DNA of 64,000 bases from Weeksella massiliensis (GTDB taxonomy: Bacteria; Bacteroidota; Bacteroidia; Flavobacteriales; Weeksellaceae). The stretch covers positions 62,001 to 126,000 of the forward strand of contig CCMH01000003.1 of the NCBI GenBank assembly GCA_000751595.1, given 5' to 3'. The notes below the pieces were generated by a model. The model ran no database searches. It was not told where the DNA came from and saw only the letters and a program-made list of their open reading frames with translations. Within the stretch, counting starts at the first letter, position 1, and each line of letters starts with the position of its first letter. Position numbers and translations under genes: made by a program. Shown in pieces: positions 1 through 9,926 of the stretch.

Positions 1-1
1 C

Positions 2-385
2 CTAAAAATTGCACCAGATTTATCTACACATCAATTAGATGATATTATCGAGATTGTAGAGCAGGCCAATATCGCAGGTATTGTGGCGACCAATACGACA
101 CTTTCTCGTGAAGGACTTGTATCAGATCAAAAATTAACCCAAGAAGCTGGTGGTTTGAGTGGTGAACCTTTGATGGAAAAATCGACTCAAGTACTTCAAT
201 ATCTTCATACCAAAATACAAAAAGAGAAAGTATTGATTGGCGTTGGGGGAATACATACTTCTAAAGATGCCCTCCGTAAACAAAAAGCCGGAGCATCATT
301 GGTCCAATTGTACACCGGTTTTATTTATGAAGGTCCACAATTGATACAAGCCATAAAAAAAGCCTGGCATTCTATCCAAAAGTAA
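2..385 (+). CDS. pyrD: Dihydroorotate dehydrogenase (quinone), C-terminal part
   Basis: This is the 3' end of a gene that begins before the window; the reading frame is open from base 2. The product oxidises dihydroorotate to orotate in pyrimidine synthesis, and the class 2 enzyme passes electrons to quinone at the membrane. The visible part starts with LKIAPDLS, continues with VATNTTLSR (the FMN/orotate-binding Asn-Thr-Thr of the family), GGLSGEP, and [13 protein letters not shown] followed by [16 protein letters not shown], which is the FMN phosphate-binding end of the TIM barrel. It ends in a typical amphipathic helix. Its stop codon lies 9 bases from the 3' end of the convergent RNase P RNA gene. 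Class 2 rather than class 1 is judged from the overall sequence only. Confidence 0.93.
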   Translation, partial: LKIAPDLSTHQLDDIIEIVEQANIAGIVATNTTLSREGLVSDQKLTQEAGGLSGEPLMEKSTQVLQYLHTKIQKEKVLIGVGGIHTSKDALRKQKAGASLVQLYTGFIYEGPQLIQAIKKAWHSIQK

Positions 386-394
386 AAAAGAAAA

Positions 395-710
395 AAGCAA
401 GTCTATAAGCCGGATTCTGTACTTTGATTGGTAAAATAACCAACCAAAGCCTTTGTCATTTATCTACTATTTTGGTTGCCCAAAACATGAAGCTGCCTAC
501 CCCCCAACAACGCACGAGCAGCACTTAACTGTTGGTGTACATGGCATTTCACCGCATAGAGTTTACCTGTTTTCACTACAGCCGAACTGTACTTGCTTTC
601 TGTTGCACTTGTCCTCGCCTTTCGACGGACGGATGTTATCCGCTATGCTTGCTCTTTGGTGTCCAGACTTTCCTCTCCGATTTTCATCGCAGCGACAAAG
701 CGACTTGCTC
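395..710 (-). ncRNA. rnpB: RNase P RNA (bacterial type A)
   Basis: This is the catalytic RNA that matures the 5' ends of tRNAs. Read on the minus strand, the 5' end GAGCAAGTC (710-702) pairs with the 3' end GACTTGCTT (403-395) to form helix P1. The 5' conserved core GAGGAAAGTCTGGAC lies at 675-661, an AGTGCAACAGAAA element lies in the middle, and the universal AGAATCCGGCTTATAG element lies next to the 3' end. The RNA is about 316 nt, on the short side for type A. P1 is followed on the minus strand by a T-rich stretch (394-381) that probably ends transcription. Open frames across this stretch are not genes. Confidence 0.95.
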
Positions 711-714
711 GGTA

Positions 715-722
715 CAAAGGTA
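715..722 (-). promoter_or_regulatory. -7 promoter element of rnpB
   Basis: Minus-strand TACCTTTG fits the Bacteroidota -7 consensus TAnnTTTG and ends four bases before the predicted first base of RNase P RNA at 710, the expected spacing. I found no convincing -33 TTTG. Confidence 0.6.
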
Positions 723-780
723 AACTTTCTTTCGGTTTGATACGATTTTCGTGAAAATAAATCCATTTCCTACCAAAACA

Positions 781-1581
781 CTAATTATCCTCTTCTTTCG
801 GATCGTTTTTATCTTCTTCCTGATCGAGCAAGGTTGCTTCGGTATAATGATAATGAATATTCGGTTGATTTTGCGCTTGCGCTTTTTGTTCTTCTAATTC
901 TAAATAAGCTTGCCAAAGCGCTTCTGCTTTAGGGTCGTACACATTTTCATCTTCCCAATAATAGGTTTGTTTTTGTGGTCCTAATTTTCTGAAATAAAGC
1001 GCTAAAACAAATCCGACCAAAAATCCAGACAAATGTCCTTCCCAAGAAATAGGATTTTTATTGGCATTCATTTTCAGGGTTGGCAACATATCTTCGGGTA
1101 GAATTCCCCAAATAAAACTACCGTACAAGAAAATCACGATCAAAGAAGCAGCCATGGTATTGCGATCTTTCCGAATCAGACCGCTAAAAAACAAGAATGA
1201 AGCCAACACATAAACCACGCTACTTGCCCCGATATGACAACCAACGGTTTCGTCGAACCAAGGAAGATCGCCGATGAACCAAAGTAGGATTCCAGAAAAA
1301 ATCCAACCAAAAAAAACGACCAAATAGGTAATTCTATCGTACAATAAAATACTGAGCGCCGAAAGAAACAACAATGGGAAAGTGTTGCTCAAGATATGCT
1401 CCCAACCCGAATGAAAGAGTGGAGAGAGAAGAATTCCTTTTAGCCCAGCCAAATGTCTCGGAATTACACCATAACATTGATCGTCTAAAAAACCGTTGAG
1501 GTTGAAGAGAAAAACAATCCAAATGGGTAACAATAGAAGTATCGGAAAATAAATCGCTTTTTTGGGTAAAGATGTCGCCAT
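781..1581 (-). CDS. Rhomboid family intramembrane serine protease
   Basis: A predicted polytopic inner-membrane protein of 266 residues that cleaves transmembrane substrates. About six hydrophobic segments span residues 10-200. The family signature is present: HSGWEHILSN (residues 57-66, the HxxxN element of TM2), CHIGASSVVY with the catalytic Ser in GASS (Ser120), and the catalytic His in WEGHLSGFLVG (His183). A charged cytoplasmic tail of about 65 residues, rich in Glu, Gln and Asp, follows. I start at the ATG at 1581; an upstream in-frame extension reaches into the neighbouring ATP-grasp gene and lacks rhomboid features. It lies downstream of that gene with an 82-bp gap, possibly in the same transcript. 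The substrate is unknown. Confidence 0.88.
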   Translation of the reverse strand: MATSLPKKAIYFPILLLLPIWIVFLFNLNGFLDDQCYGVIPRHLAGLKGILLSPLFHSGWEHILSNTFPLLFLSALSILLYDRITYLVVFFGWIFSGILLWFIGDLPWFDETVGCHIGASSVVYVLASFLFFSGLIRKDRNTMAASLIVIFLYGSFIWGILPEDMLPTLKMNANKNPISWEGHLSGFLVGFVLALYFRKLGPQKQTYYWEDENVYDPKAEALWQAYLELEEQKAQAQNQPNIHYHYTEATLLDQEEDKNDPKEEDN

Positions 1582-1663
1582 AATTCTATGAGTGTTTTTG
1601 TGGTTTGGAGAAGGTAAAACAGAAATCAAACCAAAACAAATATACCGACAAAAAGGCTTGATT

Positions 1664-2650
1664 TTATGCCTGCAACAGAACTTTTGCCAAAGGTTGCCAA
1701 GCCAAATAGGCAAAACCACGTTGTTTATTTTGTTGAGCAATCTGAAATTGAATTTCGAGTAATTCGGCTGCAATTGCCCACGCCCGAAACACAGAATATT
1801 GCGGATCGTACAACTGTGTTGCCTCTGAATTAGCCGCATTGAGCTCGAGAATAATAAAGTTGCCTTGTTGCAAATCTTCTATTGATTTTGTTTTGACATC
1901 TAATCGACCATAAAAAAAATCGGGAAGTGTTTGAATGATTTCATCTACTTTTTGATTCAATTTTTCAGTAATCAAATGAGAAGCATCTAAGAAAGTTGTT
2001 CCTTTAAAATGATTTCCTATTTTACTCAATTGTAGTGTTTCTCCGACCTCCAAAACCTCATCTAAACGATTCGAAAACTTAAGATACAACTCCTTTTCTT
2101 GCCCATGAGTTCTTGGATTTTCGGCAATCAGTCGGCGCAAATTTTTCTTTCCATCGCCTTTCACAGCTAGAAATTCTTTACCGGTGATTGACCAAACAAA
2201 TCCTTTTTGTTGGTCAGGATAGCGAATATAAAACAAGCCAAATTCTAGCGGAAAGTCGATTAACTCTTGTAGAATCAGCTCCTCTTTAACTGTTTTTTTA
2301 TAATTTTCCCAATCGGTAGGATGATACAAAATCGCGACATCTTTTCCTCTTTCACCCTTATTTGGTTTGACAACAATCGGATAATAAGGAGGTTGAAAAG
2401 TGCTTATATTTTTTTGAGAGATCGAAAGCGTTTCGGGAATATATTTTTTTGGTAACTGTTGAATTAATTCGTATTTTGGATAATCATAAAAACCGCCAAA
2501 ACGTAAATGTGGATTAACATTGCAAAAATACATCAACGATTTTGCACGGATGGCATACAATAAATACAGCGGAGTAAGTGCGCCATAGAACACCCAAAAG
2601 GGCCAAAACTCGTACTGATAGATTCGTTGCCAAAACTTTTTCCACATCAT
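1664..2650 (-). CDS. ATP-grasp domain protein with N-terminal membrane segment
   Basis: About 328 residues from the first ATG at 2650; the longer frame starts with TTG at 2677, so I prefer ATG, and a second ATG follows immediately. The N-terminal 40 residues (FWPFWVFYGALTPLYLLY) look like a membrane-association segment. The rest is an ATP-grasp ligase-like fold: PIVVKPNKGERGKDV (nucleotide-binding Lys), ELILQELI, GRLDVKTKS, and FIILELNAANSEATQLYDP carrying the Glu and Asn of the metal site. The relation to D-Ala-D-Ala ligase-type enzymes is distant and the substrate cannot be read from the sequence. It is divergent from clpC with about 210 bp between them. Possible roles are peptide or cell-wall ligation; this is a guess. 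Confidence 0.75.
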   Translation of the reverse strand: MMWKKFWQRIYQYEFWPFWVFYGALTPLYLLYAIRAKSLMYFCNVNPHLRFGGFYDYPKYELIQQLPKKYIPETLSISQKNISTFQPPYYPIVVKPNKGERGKDVAILYHPTDWENYKKTVKEELILQELIDFPLEFGLFYIRYPDQQKGFVWSITGKEFLAVKGDGKKNLRRLIAENPRTHGQEKELYLKFSNRLDEVLEVGETLQLSKIGNHFKGTTFLDASHLITEKLNQKVDEIIQTLPDFFYGRLDVKTKSIEDLQQGNFIILELNAANSEATQLYDPQYSVFRAWAIAAELLEIQFQIAQQNKQRGFAYLAWQPLAKVLLQA

Positions 2651-2859
2651 ACCGCAAAATAAAGGATAATCGAGCAATCTTCAAAACTGACATTCTGACA
2701 TAAAAAGAATAAAGCAACGTAATTTTTAATATTTTATTAGAACTTTAACAGACAGATTAACCACTCGTATTGCATTATTGCTTAATATTATTGCACGGCA
2801 TAATTTATGCAACAGACCAACATATAATTTTATATTAAACTGAGTAAGAGAACTGAACA

Positions 2860-5391
2860 ATGAACGATAATTTTTCTCAACAAGTAAAAGACGTAATCGC
2901 TTACAGCAAAGAAGAAGCGTTACGTTTAGGTCACGAACAAATCGGCACCGAACACCTTCTTTTAGGGATTCTACGAGATGGTGAAGGGAAAGTGATTTCT
3001 GTTCTTGAGGCCCTGAATGTTGATTTGAAAGAAGTGAAATCGAAAATCGAAACTTTGGCACCGCCTAGAGAAGTAGATTCGATGAATGCTTCTCGAAATT
3101 TAACCTTAACTAAACAAGCAGAACGCGCTCTGAAAACTACTTTTCTAGAGGCAAAACTATTCCGTAGTCCGACTGTAAATACAGTCCATCTATTGTTATG
3201 TATTTTACGTAATGAAAATGATCCGATTACGAAATTGATGAAAAAAATGGATATTGATTATGATAGTGTAAAAGAAGAGTTTAAGTTTCAATACCAAGAT
3301 GACGCTTCTTTGGATACGCCACGTGCAGAATCTTCATCGTATGATGATGACGAAACATCTGGACGTGCAGAATTCGATCGTCCTTCTTCTAAATCTACTT
3401 CCAAAAGTAAAACGCCCGTTTTGGATAATTTTGGGCGCGATTTAACGGCTATTGCACAAGAAGGCAAATTAGATCCTGTAGTTGGTCGAGAAAAAGAAAT
3501 AGAGCGTGTATCGCAGATTTTATCTCGTCGTAAAAAAAATAATCCATTACTAATCGGTGAACCAGGTGTCGGAAAATCTGCAATTGCAGAAGGTTTGGCA
3601 CTCCGCATTATTCAACGTAAAGTTTCGCGTGTTTTGTACAACAAACGTGTTGTTACCTTGGACTTGGCAAGCTTAGTTGCTGGCACCAAATACCGTGGAC
3701 AATTCGAAGAGAGAATGAAAGCCATCATGAATGAATTAGAAAAAAATGATGATATTATTCTTTTTATTGATGAGTTACACACTATTGTAGGTGCTGGTGG
3801 AGCTACTGGATCTTTGGATGCATCAAACATGTTCAAACCTGCTTTGGCTAGAGGAGAACTACAATGTATCGGTGCAACAACTTTAGATGAATACAGACAA
3901 TACATCGAGAAAGATGGAGCTTTAGTAAGACGATTCCAGAATGTAATGGTTGAGCCTACTTCACCCGAAGAAACGCTTCAAATCTTACATCAAATCAAAG
4001 ACAAATATGAGGCACATCATAATGTAAATTATACCGAAGAAGCCTTAGAAGCTTGTGTAAATTTGACGACTCGTTACATTACCGATCGTTTTTTACCAGA
4101 CAAAGCTATCGATGCAATGGACGAAGCTGGATCTCGTGTACACATCAAAAACATCAAAGTTCCTCAAGAAATTTTAGACCTTGAGAAAAAATTAGAAGAA
4201 ATACGCGAAGAGAAAGCGAAAGTTGTTACTTCACAGAAATATGAAGAAGCAGCAAGATTACGTGACACCGAAAAGCAATTAGAAGCTGACCTAAAACGTG
4301 CTCAAGCTGATTGGTTGAAAGAATCGAAAGATCACCGAGAAACCGTATCAGAAGACAATGTTGCCGAAGTAGTTTCGATGATGAGTGGCGTGCCTGTACA
4401 ACGCGTTGCCGCTGGCGAAATGAAAAAACTAGCCAAAATGAACGACCAAGTAAAAGGTAAAGTAATCGGGCAAGATGTAGCGGTAGAAAAAGTAGTGAAA
4501 GCTATTCAACGTAACCGTGCCGGACTGAAAGATCCGAACAAACCGATTGGTTCGTTTATTTTCTTAGGTACAACAGGAGTTGGTAAAACTCAATTAGCCA
4601 AAATATTAGCCAAAGAATTATTCGATTCGGATGATGCTTTGATCAGAATAGACATGAGTGAATACATGGAGAAATTCGCTGTATCTCGCTTGGTAGGAGC
4701 ACCTCCGGGTTATGTTGGTTATGAAGAAGGTGGACAATTGACTGAAGCTGTTCGTCGCAAACCGTATGCAGTGATTCTTCTCGATGAGATAGAAAAAGCA
4801 CACCCTGATGTTTTTAATATTTTGTTACAAATCTTAGATGATGGTCATGTTACGGATAGTTTGGGTAGAAAAATTGATTTTAGAAATACAATCATTATTC
4901 TTACCTCGAACATTGGAACAAGACAATTGAAAGATTTTGGTGACGGTGTAGGATTCGGAACATCTGCGAAAAAAGAATCTGCTGATGAAAGAGCAAAATC
5001 GACAATAGAAAGCGCCTTGAAACGTGCTTTTGCGCCAGAGTTCCTAAATCGAATAGATGATATAATTATTTTCAATTCTTTATCGAAAGAAAATATTATA
5101 GAGATTATCGATATCGAACTCGAACAACTTTTCCATCGTCTATCAGCATTAGATTACCATTTGGAATTGACTGCGGAAGCAAAAGATTTTATTGCAGAAA
5201 AAGGATTTGATAAAGATTTTGGTGCTCGTCCGCTAAAACGTGCTATCCAAAAATACATAGAAGATCCATTGGCTGAGGAAATCATCAATACCAATGTAAC
5301 AGAAGGCGACCATGTTTTGCTAGAATTAAACGATGCAAAAGATGGAGTGAAAATTCAAGTAAAAGGAAAAGCAGAAGAGAAAAACTCATAA
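2860..5391 (+). CDS. clpC: ATP-dependent Clp protease ATP-binding subunit ClpC
   Basis: An 843-residue AAA+ unfoldase that feeds proteins to ClpP in the cytoplasm. In order: a Clp N-domain repeat (about residues 4-145), an acidic/serine linker (about 150-185), the first AAA+ module with Walker A GEPGVGKS (233-240) and Walker B ILFIDELH, a short middle domain with the UVR-type stretch YEEAARLRD (about residue 461), then the second AAA+ module with Walker A GTTGVGKT (about 570-577), sensor TSNIG and the C-terminal D2 small domain [10 protein letters not shown]. The UVR motif and medium-length middle domain point to ClpC rather than ClpB or ClpA. No clpP is nearby. A strong bidirectional terminator follows. 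Confidence 0.95.
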   Translation: MNDNFSQQVKDVIAYSKEEALRLGHEQIGTEHLLLGILRDGEGKVISVLEALNVDLKEVKSKIETLAPPREVDSMNASRNLTLTKQAERALKTTFLEAKLFRSPTVNTVHLLLCILRNENDPITKLMKKMDIDYDSVKEEFKFQYQDDASLDTPRAESSSYDDDETSGRAEFDRPSSKSTSKSKTPVLDNFGRDLTAIAQEGKLDPVVGREKEIERVSQILSRRKKNNPLLIGEPGVGKSAIAEGLALRIIQRKVSRVLYNKRVVTLDLASLVAGTKYRGQFEERMKAIMNELEKNDDIILFIDELHTIVGAGGATGSLDASNMFKPALARGELQCIGATTLDEYRQYIEKDGALVRRFQNVMVEPTSPEETLQILHQIKDKYEAHHNVNYTEEALEACVNLTTRYITDRFLPDKAIDAMDEAGSRVHIKNIKVPQEILDLEKKLEEIREEKAKVVTSQKYEEAARLRDTEKQLEADLKRAQADWLKESKDHRETVSEDNVAEVVSMMSGVPVQRVAAGEMKKLAKMNDQVKGKVIGQDVAVEKVVKAIQRNRAGLKDPNKPIGSFIFLGTTGVGKTQLAKILAKELFDSDDALIRIDMSEYMEKFAVSRLVGAPPGYVGYEEGGQLTEAVRRKPYAVILLDEIEKAHPDVFNILLQILDDGHVTDSLGRKIDFRNTIIILTSNIGTRQLKDFGDGVGFGTSAKKESADERAKSTIESALKRAFAPEFLNRIDDIIIFNSLSKENIIEIIDIELEQLFHRLSALDYHLELTAEAKDFIAEKGFDKDFGARPLKRAIQKYIEDPLAEEIINTNVTEGDHVLLELNDAKDGVKIQVKGKAEEKNS

Positions 5392-5412
5392 CGCTTTTAT
5401 AGTATAACACAT

Positions 5413-5446
5413 AAAAAAACCCACTTCAGATTGAAGTGGGTTTTTT
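5413..5446. terminator. Bidirectional terminator between clpC and the LysM gene
   Basis: Perfect 8-bp stem CCCACTTC/GAAGTGGG (5420-5427 and 5433-5440) with a 5-base loop, flanked by A6 on the left and T6 on the right, so it can serve both convergent genes. Confidence 0.9.
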
Positions 5447-5474
5447 GTTTTATCCTAATCGAACGATTATCGAT

Positions 5475-7355
5475 TTAGTTTTTTAATCGCACTACACGAA
5501 CGGCATCATTCACATAAGCTTTGTTGTTTCCTAATCGTTTGTAACTAAATTTAGAAGAAAGCTGGGTGTTTTCTGCAGAAAGATTTCCTGTGAAATCACC
5601 TTTAAAATTCATTCTATTGATAATATCATACGTTACATCATACCCAAATTGTTCGTAATCGTTTGGCGATGAACAATAGTTTTCATTAAAAAGTTTCAAG
5701 ATTTCTTGTTCATTCGCTCCGTAAATATTCATCAATCGAGAAGTACTATAAGCGAATCCGATATTTTTTAGAGCTTCTATATTGGCTTGATTATTTTTAC
5801 TGAAAATATCATACACAGAAACTGCTTTTATACCAAAAGCTTTGAGATTCGAAGCATCAAACGTTTTTAATCTGTTGAGGTACGAAACTCCTAATTGATC
5901 ATTGTCAGAAATTAAAACCGTAACAATTGGCGTTACATATTTATCGGCTCCGACAACTTCTGTTGGTTGAACAACTTTGTTTACATCGGTTACAATAACC
6001 ACATTGGCTTTTAATTTTTTAGTCAATTCTTTTTTGGTGTATTCTGCCAAATCTTTGTATTTATCTTCGGTCAACAAATAGATCTGTTCCTTAGCATAAT
6101 CTTTAGCAATTTCATCAATAATCTGATCCGCCAAAACCTCATCTCTCGGCGTGGCCATAATCACATTTCCGTAATTATCTAAGTTGCTCGCATTGGCAAA
6201 AGGCGAAACGATAGGAATGTTAGAATTGCTCAACATTTGGGCAGCTTGTTCCACACTCGAAGCATAAAATGGTCCGATGATAACATCCGCTTTGTTCAAA
6301 TCATATTCATCATTGATCTGAAAAAGTTTATTCACATCACGCTCAGAATCAATAACTTTCACATTCACATTTTTTCCTTCTTTGGCTAATTTTTCTAGAG
6401 CGACTTTTGATCCAGAAAAGAAATTCATCGCTAAGTTTTTAGAAAGATTTCCTTTCCCCAAATCAAACGGAAAAAACATCACAACATTAATCTCGTTATC
6501 GGCAATTCGTTTCAACTCAGATATCGAAGCTGTGGTTGTAATTTTAGCTCCTTCTTGCAACGGAATTCTCAGAATAGATCCTTCTAAAAGTCCTTTAGCG
6601 GCAAGATCTGCATTGGCTTTGAGTAATTGATCCATGCTTACTTGGTATTCGGTCGTCAAACCATAAATCGTTTCACCAGCTTTTACTTTGTGCTCAATAA
6701 AATTATCACGAATCACGGTATTGCTTCCTTTTCTTGGTATAATGAGATACATCCCCTCTTGCGTACCGTTTGTTTGCAAATCTGGATTGGCCGCATAAAA
6801 ATCTTCTACCTTGAAATTGTATTTCTTCGCAATCGAATACAGCGTTTCTCCTTTTCTTACCAAATGCATACCTTCTGGTACAATTTCTTTTTCGGTAGTA
6901 GTAGCATTTGTGTTGTTTGCTTTTGGTAAACGGATAATATCACCTGCCTTCAAACCATCTTTCAATTGAGGATTCAGGCTGACCAAAGTAGCTTCAGAAA
7001 CTTGGTATTTCTTGGTAAGAGAATAAATGGTTTCTTTGGGTTCGATCAATAAATAGGTATAATTATTATCGTCTTTTGGTAATGATGGTGGCGTAAGAGA
7101 TTGATCATTTTTCGGAGATTTTGGCTCCTCTTCTACCTTTGTTATTTTACCATCTTTTGAGGGAATCGTCAAAACATCGCCAGGATGCAAGCCTTTCGAT
7201 TCGATTGTGGGATTGGCTTTTAGTAACGCCTCTTGTGTAATCTTGTACTTTTTAGAAATTCCGTAAACGGTTTCTTTTGCTTGCACTGTATGCATTTGTT
7301 GCGCAAACAATGAAAAACTGCTTAGCAGAAAGGCGAAAGTCAATATTTTTTTCAT
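5475..7355 (-). CDS. LysM repeat protein fused to a type 1 periplasmic-binding-protein domain
   Basis: A 626-residue exported protein. A signal peptide (MKKILTFAFLLSSFSLFAQ) is followed by four LysM modules at about residues 21-67, 98-145, 163-208 and 220-267; each has the ETxYxxxKKY...LLxxNP...GLxxGDxLxIP pattern and should bind peptidoglycan. From about residue 286 a branched-chain amino-acid receptor-like fold begins (VVMFFPFDLGKG, KVIDSERDV, DVIIGPFYASSVEQ, IPIVSPFAN). The combination resembles proteins of Bacteroidota annotated as PBP1 and LysM domain proteins. No ABC transporter is adjacent, so a wall-attached sensor or scaffold role is more likely than uptake; that is inference. It is the last gene of a minus-strand group with bshC. 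Confidence 0.85.
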   Translation of the reverse strand: MKKILTFAFLLSSFSLFAQQMHTVQAKETVYGISKKYKITQEALLKANPTIESKGLHPGDVLTIPSKDGKITKVEEEPKSPKNDQSLTPPSLPKDDNNYTYLLIEPKETIYSLTKKYQVSEATLVSLNPQLKDGLKAGDIIRLPKANNTNATTTEKEIVPEGMHLVRKGETLYSIAKKYNFKVEDFYAANPDLQTNGTQEGMYLIIPRKGSNTVIRDNFIEHKVKAGETIYGLTTEYQVSMDQLLKANADLAAKGLLEGSILRIPLQEGAKITTTASISELKRIADNEINVVMFFPFDLGKGNLSKNLAMNFFSGSKVALEKLAKEGKNVNVKVIDSERDVNKLFQINDEYDLNKADVIIGPFYASSVEQAAQMLSNSNIPIVSPFANASNLDNYGNVIMATPRDEVLADQIIDEIAKDYAKEQIYLLTEDKYKDLAEYTKKELTKKLKANVVIVTDVNKVVQPTEVVGADKYVTPIVTVLISDNDQLGVSYLNRLKTFDASNLKAFGIKAVSVYDIFSKNNQANIEALKNIGFAYSTSRLMNIYGANEQEILKLFNENYCSSPNDYEQFGYDVTYDIINRMNFKGDFTGNLSAENTQLSSKFSYKRLGNNKAYVNDAVRVVRLKN

Positions 7356-7392
7356 AGTTTAAAAGATATCCTATAGATTTTTACAAAATTAA

Positions 7393-9000
7393 TCATTTTC
7401 TCTCATCCGAAAGGGTTTTTATTATAAAACCAAAAGCAAACGGAGAAATGACTTCATATACGTCATTTAGCCAATCCTTACCATAATCAAGCCAAAAATC
7501 GCTAAAATTCACATGTCGTTCTTGTAATTCTCCTTGCGGAAACAGTTCACTTTTCAATTCTTTGATTTGATTGCTCAGCGCTTCGTGTTCTTTTATTTCG
7601 GCTTTCATCATTCTTTTTTTCAACTTCTCAAAACCTTTTAATTGTTTTGTCCGTTGCGCTTGAAGCATATTCGAAAACGTAGGATTGGTTTGTTCTGCTA
7701 ATTTTTCTAAATCATCAAAAAGCTCGACCAATCGATTTTCATACGGAAGTATTTCATCATAAACCGTAGATTCTTGTTGCACTTTTTCTCGCACCAATTC
7801 ATGCGTCGGGTAAAATAATTGTTGGTTACTCAACTGTAAACGCTCTTGTTTATGGTGTTGCTTTTCTGATAAAAACAGCAACGAATTTCTGAGAAACAAC
7901 AATGGAAAATCAACGTTTAATTCCTCAAAATTCGATTTCAATTGCAGCCAATACGCTAATTCTCCACCTCCACCAATATACGCAACATTCGGCAAAATAA
8001 CTTCCTGATAAACAGGGCGAAGAACAACATTCGGACTAAAATTTTCTGGATGCACGTGCAATTCATCAACAATCTCTTTGCGAGAAAAAGATAAATTGGT
8101 ATTCAATACCTGAAAGCGACCTTCTTGTTCAACGATTCGTTCTCGTTGAGAATTTCCTAAATAAAATAAATTTATTTCTCTCGGATGCACTTGAATCGAA
8201 TAGCCTAAATCGTGTAATGCTTCGCTTTGTTCTTGTATTTTTGAGTAGGATGATTGTTCGAGGAGTTCTTTCTCGAAAATCGGAATCATTTCCTTTTTCA
8301 AGAGTGCATCATCTCCATCCAAACACAAAATTCCGAATTCACCTAATAATTCTTGTACCAAAATTCTCGTAGCTTCGGTAAGATTTTTAGCCGAACAATA
8401 ACTTTTTTCTATTAGTTTTTTCAGTTCATTCTTGCGCTCACTTTTCGGGAAAAAATTTAAAAAAGCATCCATTACTTTTTCTATTCCTTCTAAACTCAAA
8501 CGACCAACCGCACCACCATGTGGATGTTCCCACACGAATTTTCTATTCTGAAAATAAAAATGGTTAATCTCTTCGAAATCATGATCTTCGGTTGCCATCC
8601 AAAAGATTGGAACAAATGAATATTTTTTTTGTGATTCGTTCAACGAAACACTCATTTTTATGGTTTGTAGAATTTTATAAAAGAAAAAAACCGGCCCTGT
8701 TAATAAGTTCAATTGATGTCCAGTGGTAATGGTCAATGTATTGTTATTTTTCAGTAATGCTAAATTCTCTCGTTGTTTTTGGGTGAGAGAAATCTCCGAA
8801 TATTGAGCTTGTAAACGTTCTACCAAAAGTTCTCGATGAGCGTAAGAACACAATTTTTTTTCGGCTTGTTTCAGGAGGTTTTCCTCATTCGGATATGCTT
8901 CATAAAACGGTTCTAAGTTTTCATTTTTCGAGAGGTAATCCTCCATCAAGGTAGAAAAAGATTGACTCACGGTAAGGGTAAGTATCGGATTGTTCATCAT
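7393..9000 (-). CDS. bshC: Bacillithiol biosynthesis cysteine-adding enzyme BshC
   Basis: A 535-residue cytosolic enzyme proposed to add cysteine to glucosaminyl-malate, the last step of bacillithiol synthesis. Family features are visible: TITTGHQLNLLTGPVFFFYKILQTI (residues about 92-116, the nucleotide-binding-like segment), FWMATEDHDFEEINH, VVLRPVYQEVILPNVAYIGGGGELAYWLQLK, and a C-terminal coiled coil (about 395-490). The length matches the family. The start ATG overlaps the TGA stop of the upstream GDPD gene by four bases (ATGA), so the two are probably translated together. Other bsh genes are not in this window. Bacillithiol is known in several Flavobacteriia. Confidence 0.93.
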   Translation of the reverse strand: MMNNPILTLTVSQSFSTLMEDYLSKNENLEPFYEAYPNEENLLKQAEKKLCSYAHRELLVERLQAQYSEISLTQKQRENLALLKNNNTLTITTGHQLNLLTGPVFFFYKILQTIKMSVSLNESQKKYSFVPIFWMATEDHDFEEINHFYFQNRKFVWEHPHGGAVGRLSLEGIEKVMDAFLNFFPKSERKNELKKLIEKSYCSAKNLTEATRILVQELLGEFGILCLDGDDALLKKEMIPIFEKELLEQSSYSKIQEQSEALHDLGYSIQVHPREINLFYLGNSQRERIVEQEGRFQVLNTNLSFSRKEIVDELHVHPENFSPNVVLRPVYQEVILPNVAYIGGGGELAYWLQLKSNFEELNVDFPLLFLRNSLLFLSEKQHHKQERLQLSNQQLFYPTHELVREKVQQESTVYDEILPYENRLVELFDDLEKLAEQTNPTFSNMLQAQRTKQLKGFEKLKKRMMKAEIKEHEALSNQIKELKSELFPQGELQERHVNFSDFWLDYGKDWLNDVYEVISPFAFGFIIKTLSDERK

Positions 9001-9866
9001 TTATTTATCGTTTCTAAAACAGCCAAAGGTCGATCTGTAGCAAAAATATCTACACCCATTTTTTCGTATTCTCGGTAGCGACTATTGCCTCTTTTTTCGG
9101 CTTGTTTATCCAAGTTACCTAAAGTTCCTAAAATTACCATGATATCTTCTTGATGAATTTTTTGGTACAATGATTTATCCGACAAACGCGTTCCGGTAAA
9201 GGCAATCATTCGATTACTCGGAATATTAGATTCGAGTAAATCATTCAATTCTCGTTCGTTACGCATGTTTACCGACAACATCATTTCGGGAGCTAAACGA
9301 TGAAGCTTCTGCGCTTGTCCTACCGAATAACTCACCAAAACACATTGTTGTTCCATTTTATTTTCCCTAATTACATCAATCAACTGTTGGTAATCGACTG
9401 TCTTTTTTATATCTACCATAAAGTAGACCATTTTTTCTTTTCCCCATTGTAAAGTCTCTGCGAAGGTCGGAACTTTATAGGTCGTTTCGTTTCCGAAATC
9501 ATCTACTAAAAAATAATTTTTTATCGTAGACAAACTCACCTGATCAACATCTTGTCTGCCGGTTGTGGTGCGTTGCAAAGAGTTATCGTGCATCAAAATT
9601 AATTGTTTATCTTGGGTAGTCGAAATATCAATCTCGAAAATATTGATTCCTTTTTGGTATAAAAAATTCATGGTTTCTATACTATTTTCAGGATAATTTT
9701 TCAGACCACTTCCGCCGCGATGTGCGCTGACTAAAGTTTTGGTTTTGTTGGCGTAAGAGAAATCTTCGGTAGAATTTGGTATGATATTTTCTGTAGAAGA
9801 AGAAGGTTTACATTGCATGAAAAGAAACAATGCAGAAAATAATAAATATCGGAAAATCGATTTCAT
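8997..9866 (-). CDS. Glycerophosphodiester phosphodiesterase family lipoprotein
   Basis: A 289-residue predicted lipoprotein: signal MKSIFRYLLFSALFLFMQ followed by the lipid-attachment Cys19. The GDPD TIM barrel is clear from VSAHRGGSG (catalytic His-Arg), YPENSIETM, FEIDISTTQDKQLILMHDNSLQRTTTG (metal and catalytic residues) and DIFATDRPLAVLE at the end. It should hydrolyse glycerophosphodiesters from phospholipid turnover in the envelope. It is transcribed ahead of bshC with a 4-bp overlap; the pairing has no obvious metabolic logic. It is divergent from the 9927 gene across 60 bp. Confidence 0.9.
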   Translation of the reverse strand: MKSIFRYLLFSALFLFMQCKPSSSTENIIPNSTEDFSYANKTKTLVSAHRGGSGLKNYPENSIETMNFLYQKGINIFEIDISTTQDKQLILMHDNSLQRTTTGRQDVDQVSLSTIKNYFLVDDFGNETTYKVPTFAETLQWGKEKMVYFMVDIKKTVDYQQLIDVIRENKMEQQCVLVSYSVGQAQKLHRLAPEMMLSVNMRNERELNDLLESNIPSNRMIAFTGTRLSDKSLYQKIHQEDIMVILGTLGNLDKQAEKRGNSRYREYEKMGVDIFATDRPLAVLETINK

Positions 9867-9891
9867 ATTATAACTTGATAAAAGTGAACCA

Positions 9892-9899
9892 CAAAATTA
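9892..9899 (-). promoter_or_regulatory. Candidate -7 element of the GDPD-bshC operon
   Basis: Minus-strand TAATTTTG matches TAnnTTTG 26 bases upstream of the GDPD start codon. The -33 region is not convincing. Confidence 0.45.
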
Positions 9900-9926
9900 G
9901 AAGTTTAATTTTAAAAATACAGTAAA

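Noticed and set aside
453-766. Open reading frames on both strands over 453-766
   Set aside because: They lie on the RNase P RNA gene, whose P1 pairing and conserved cores are clear; none of the frames looks like a protein.
2860-5391. clpC as ClpB
   Set aside because: It has a short middle domain with a UVR-type stretch, not the long ClpB coiled coil.
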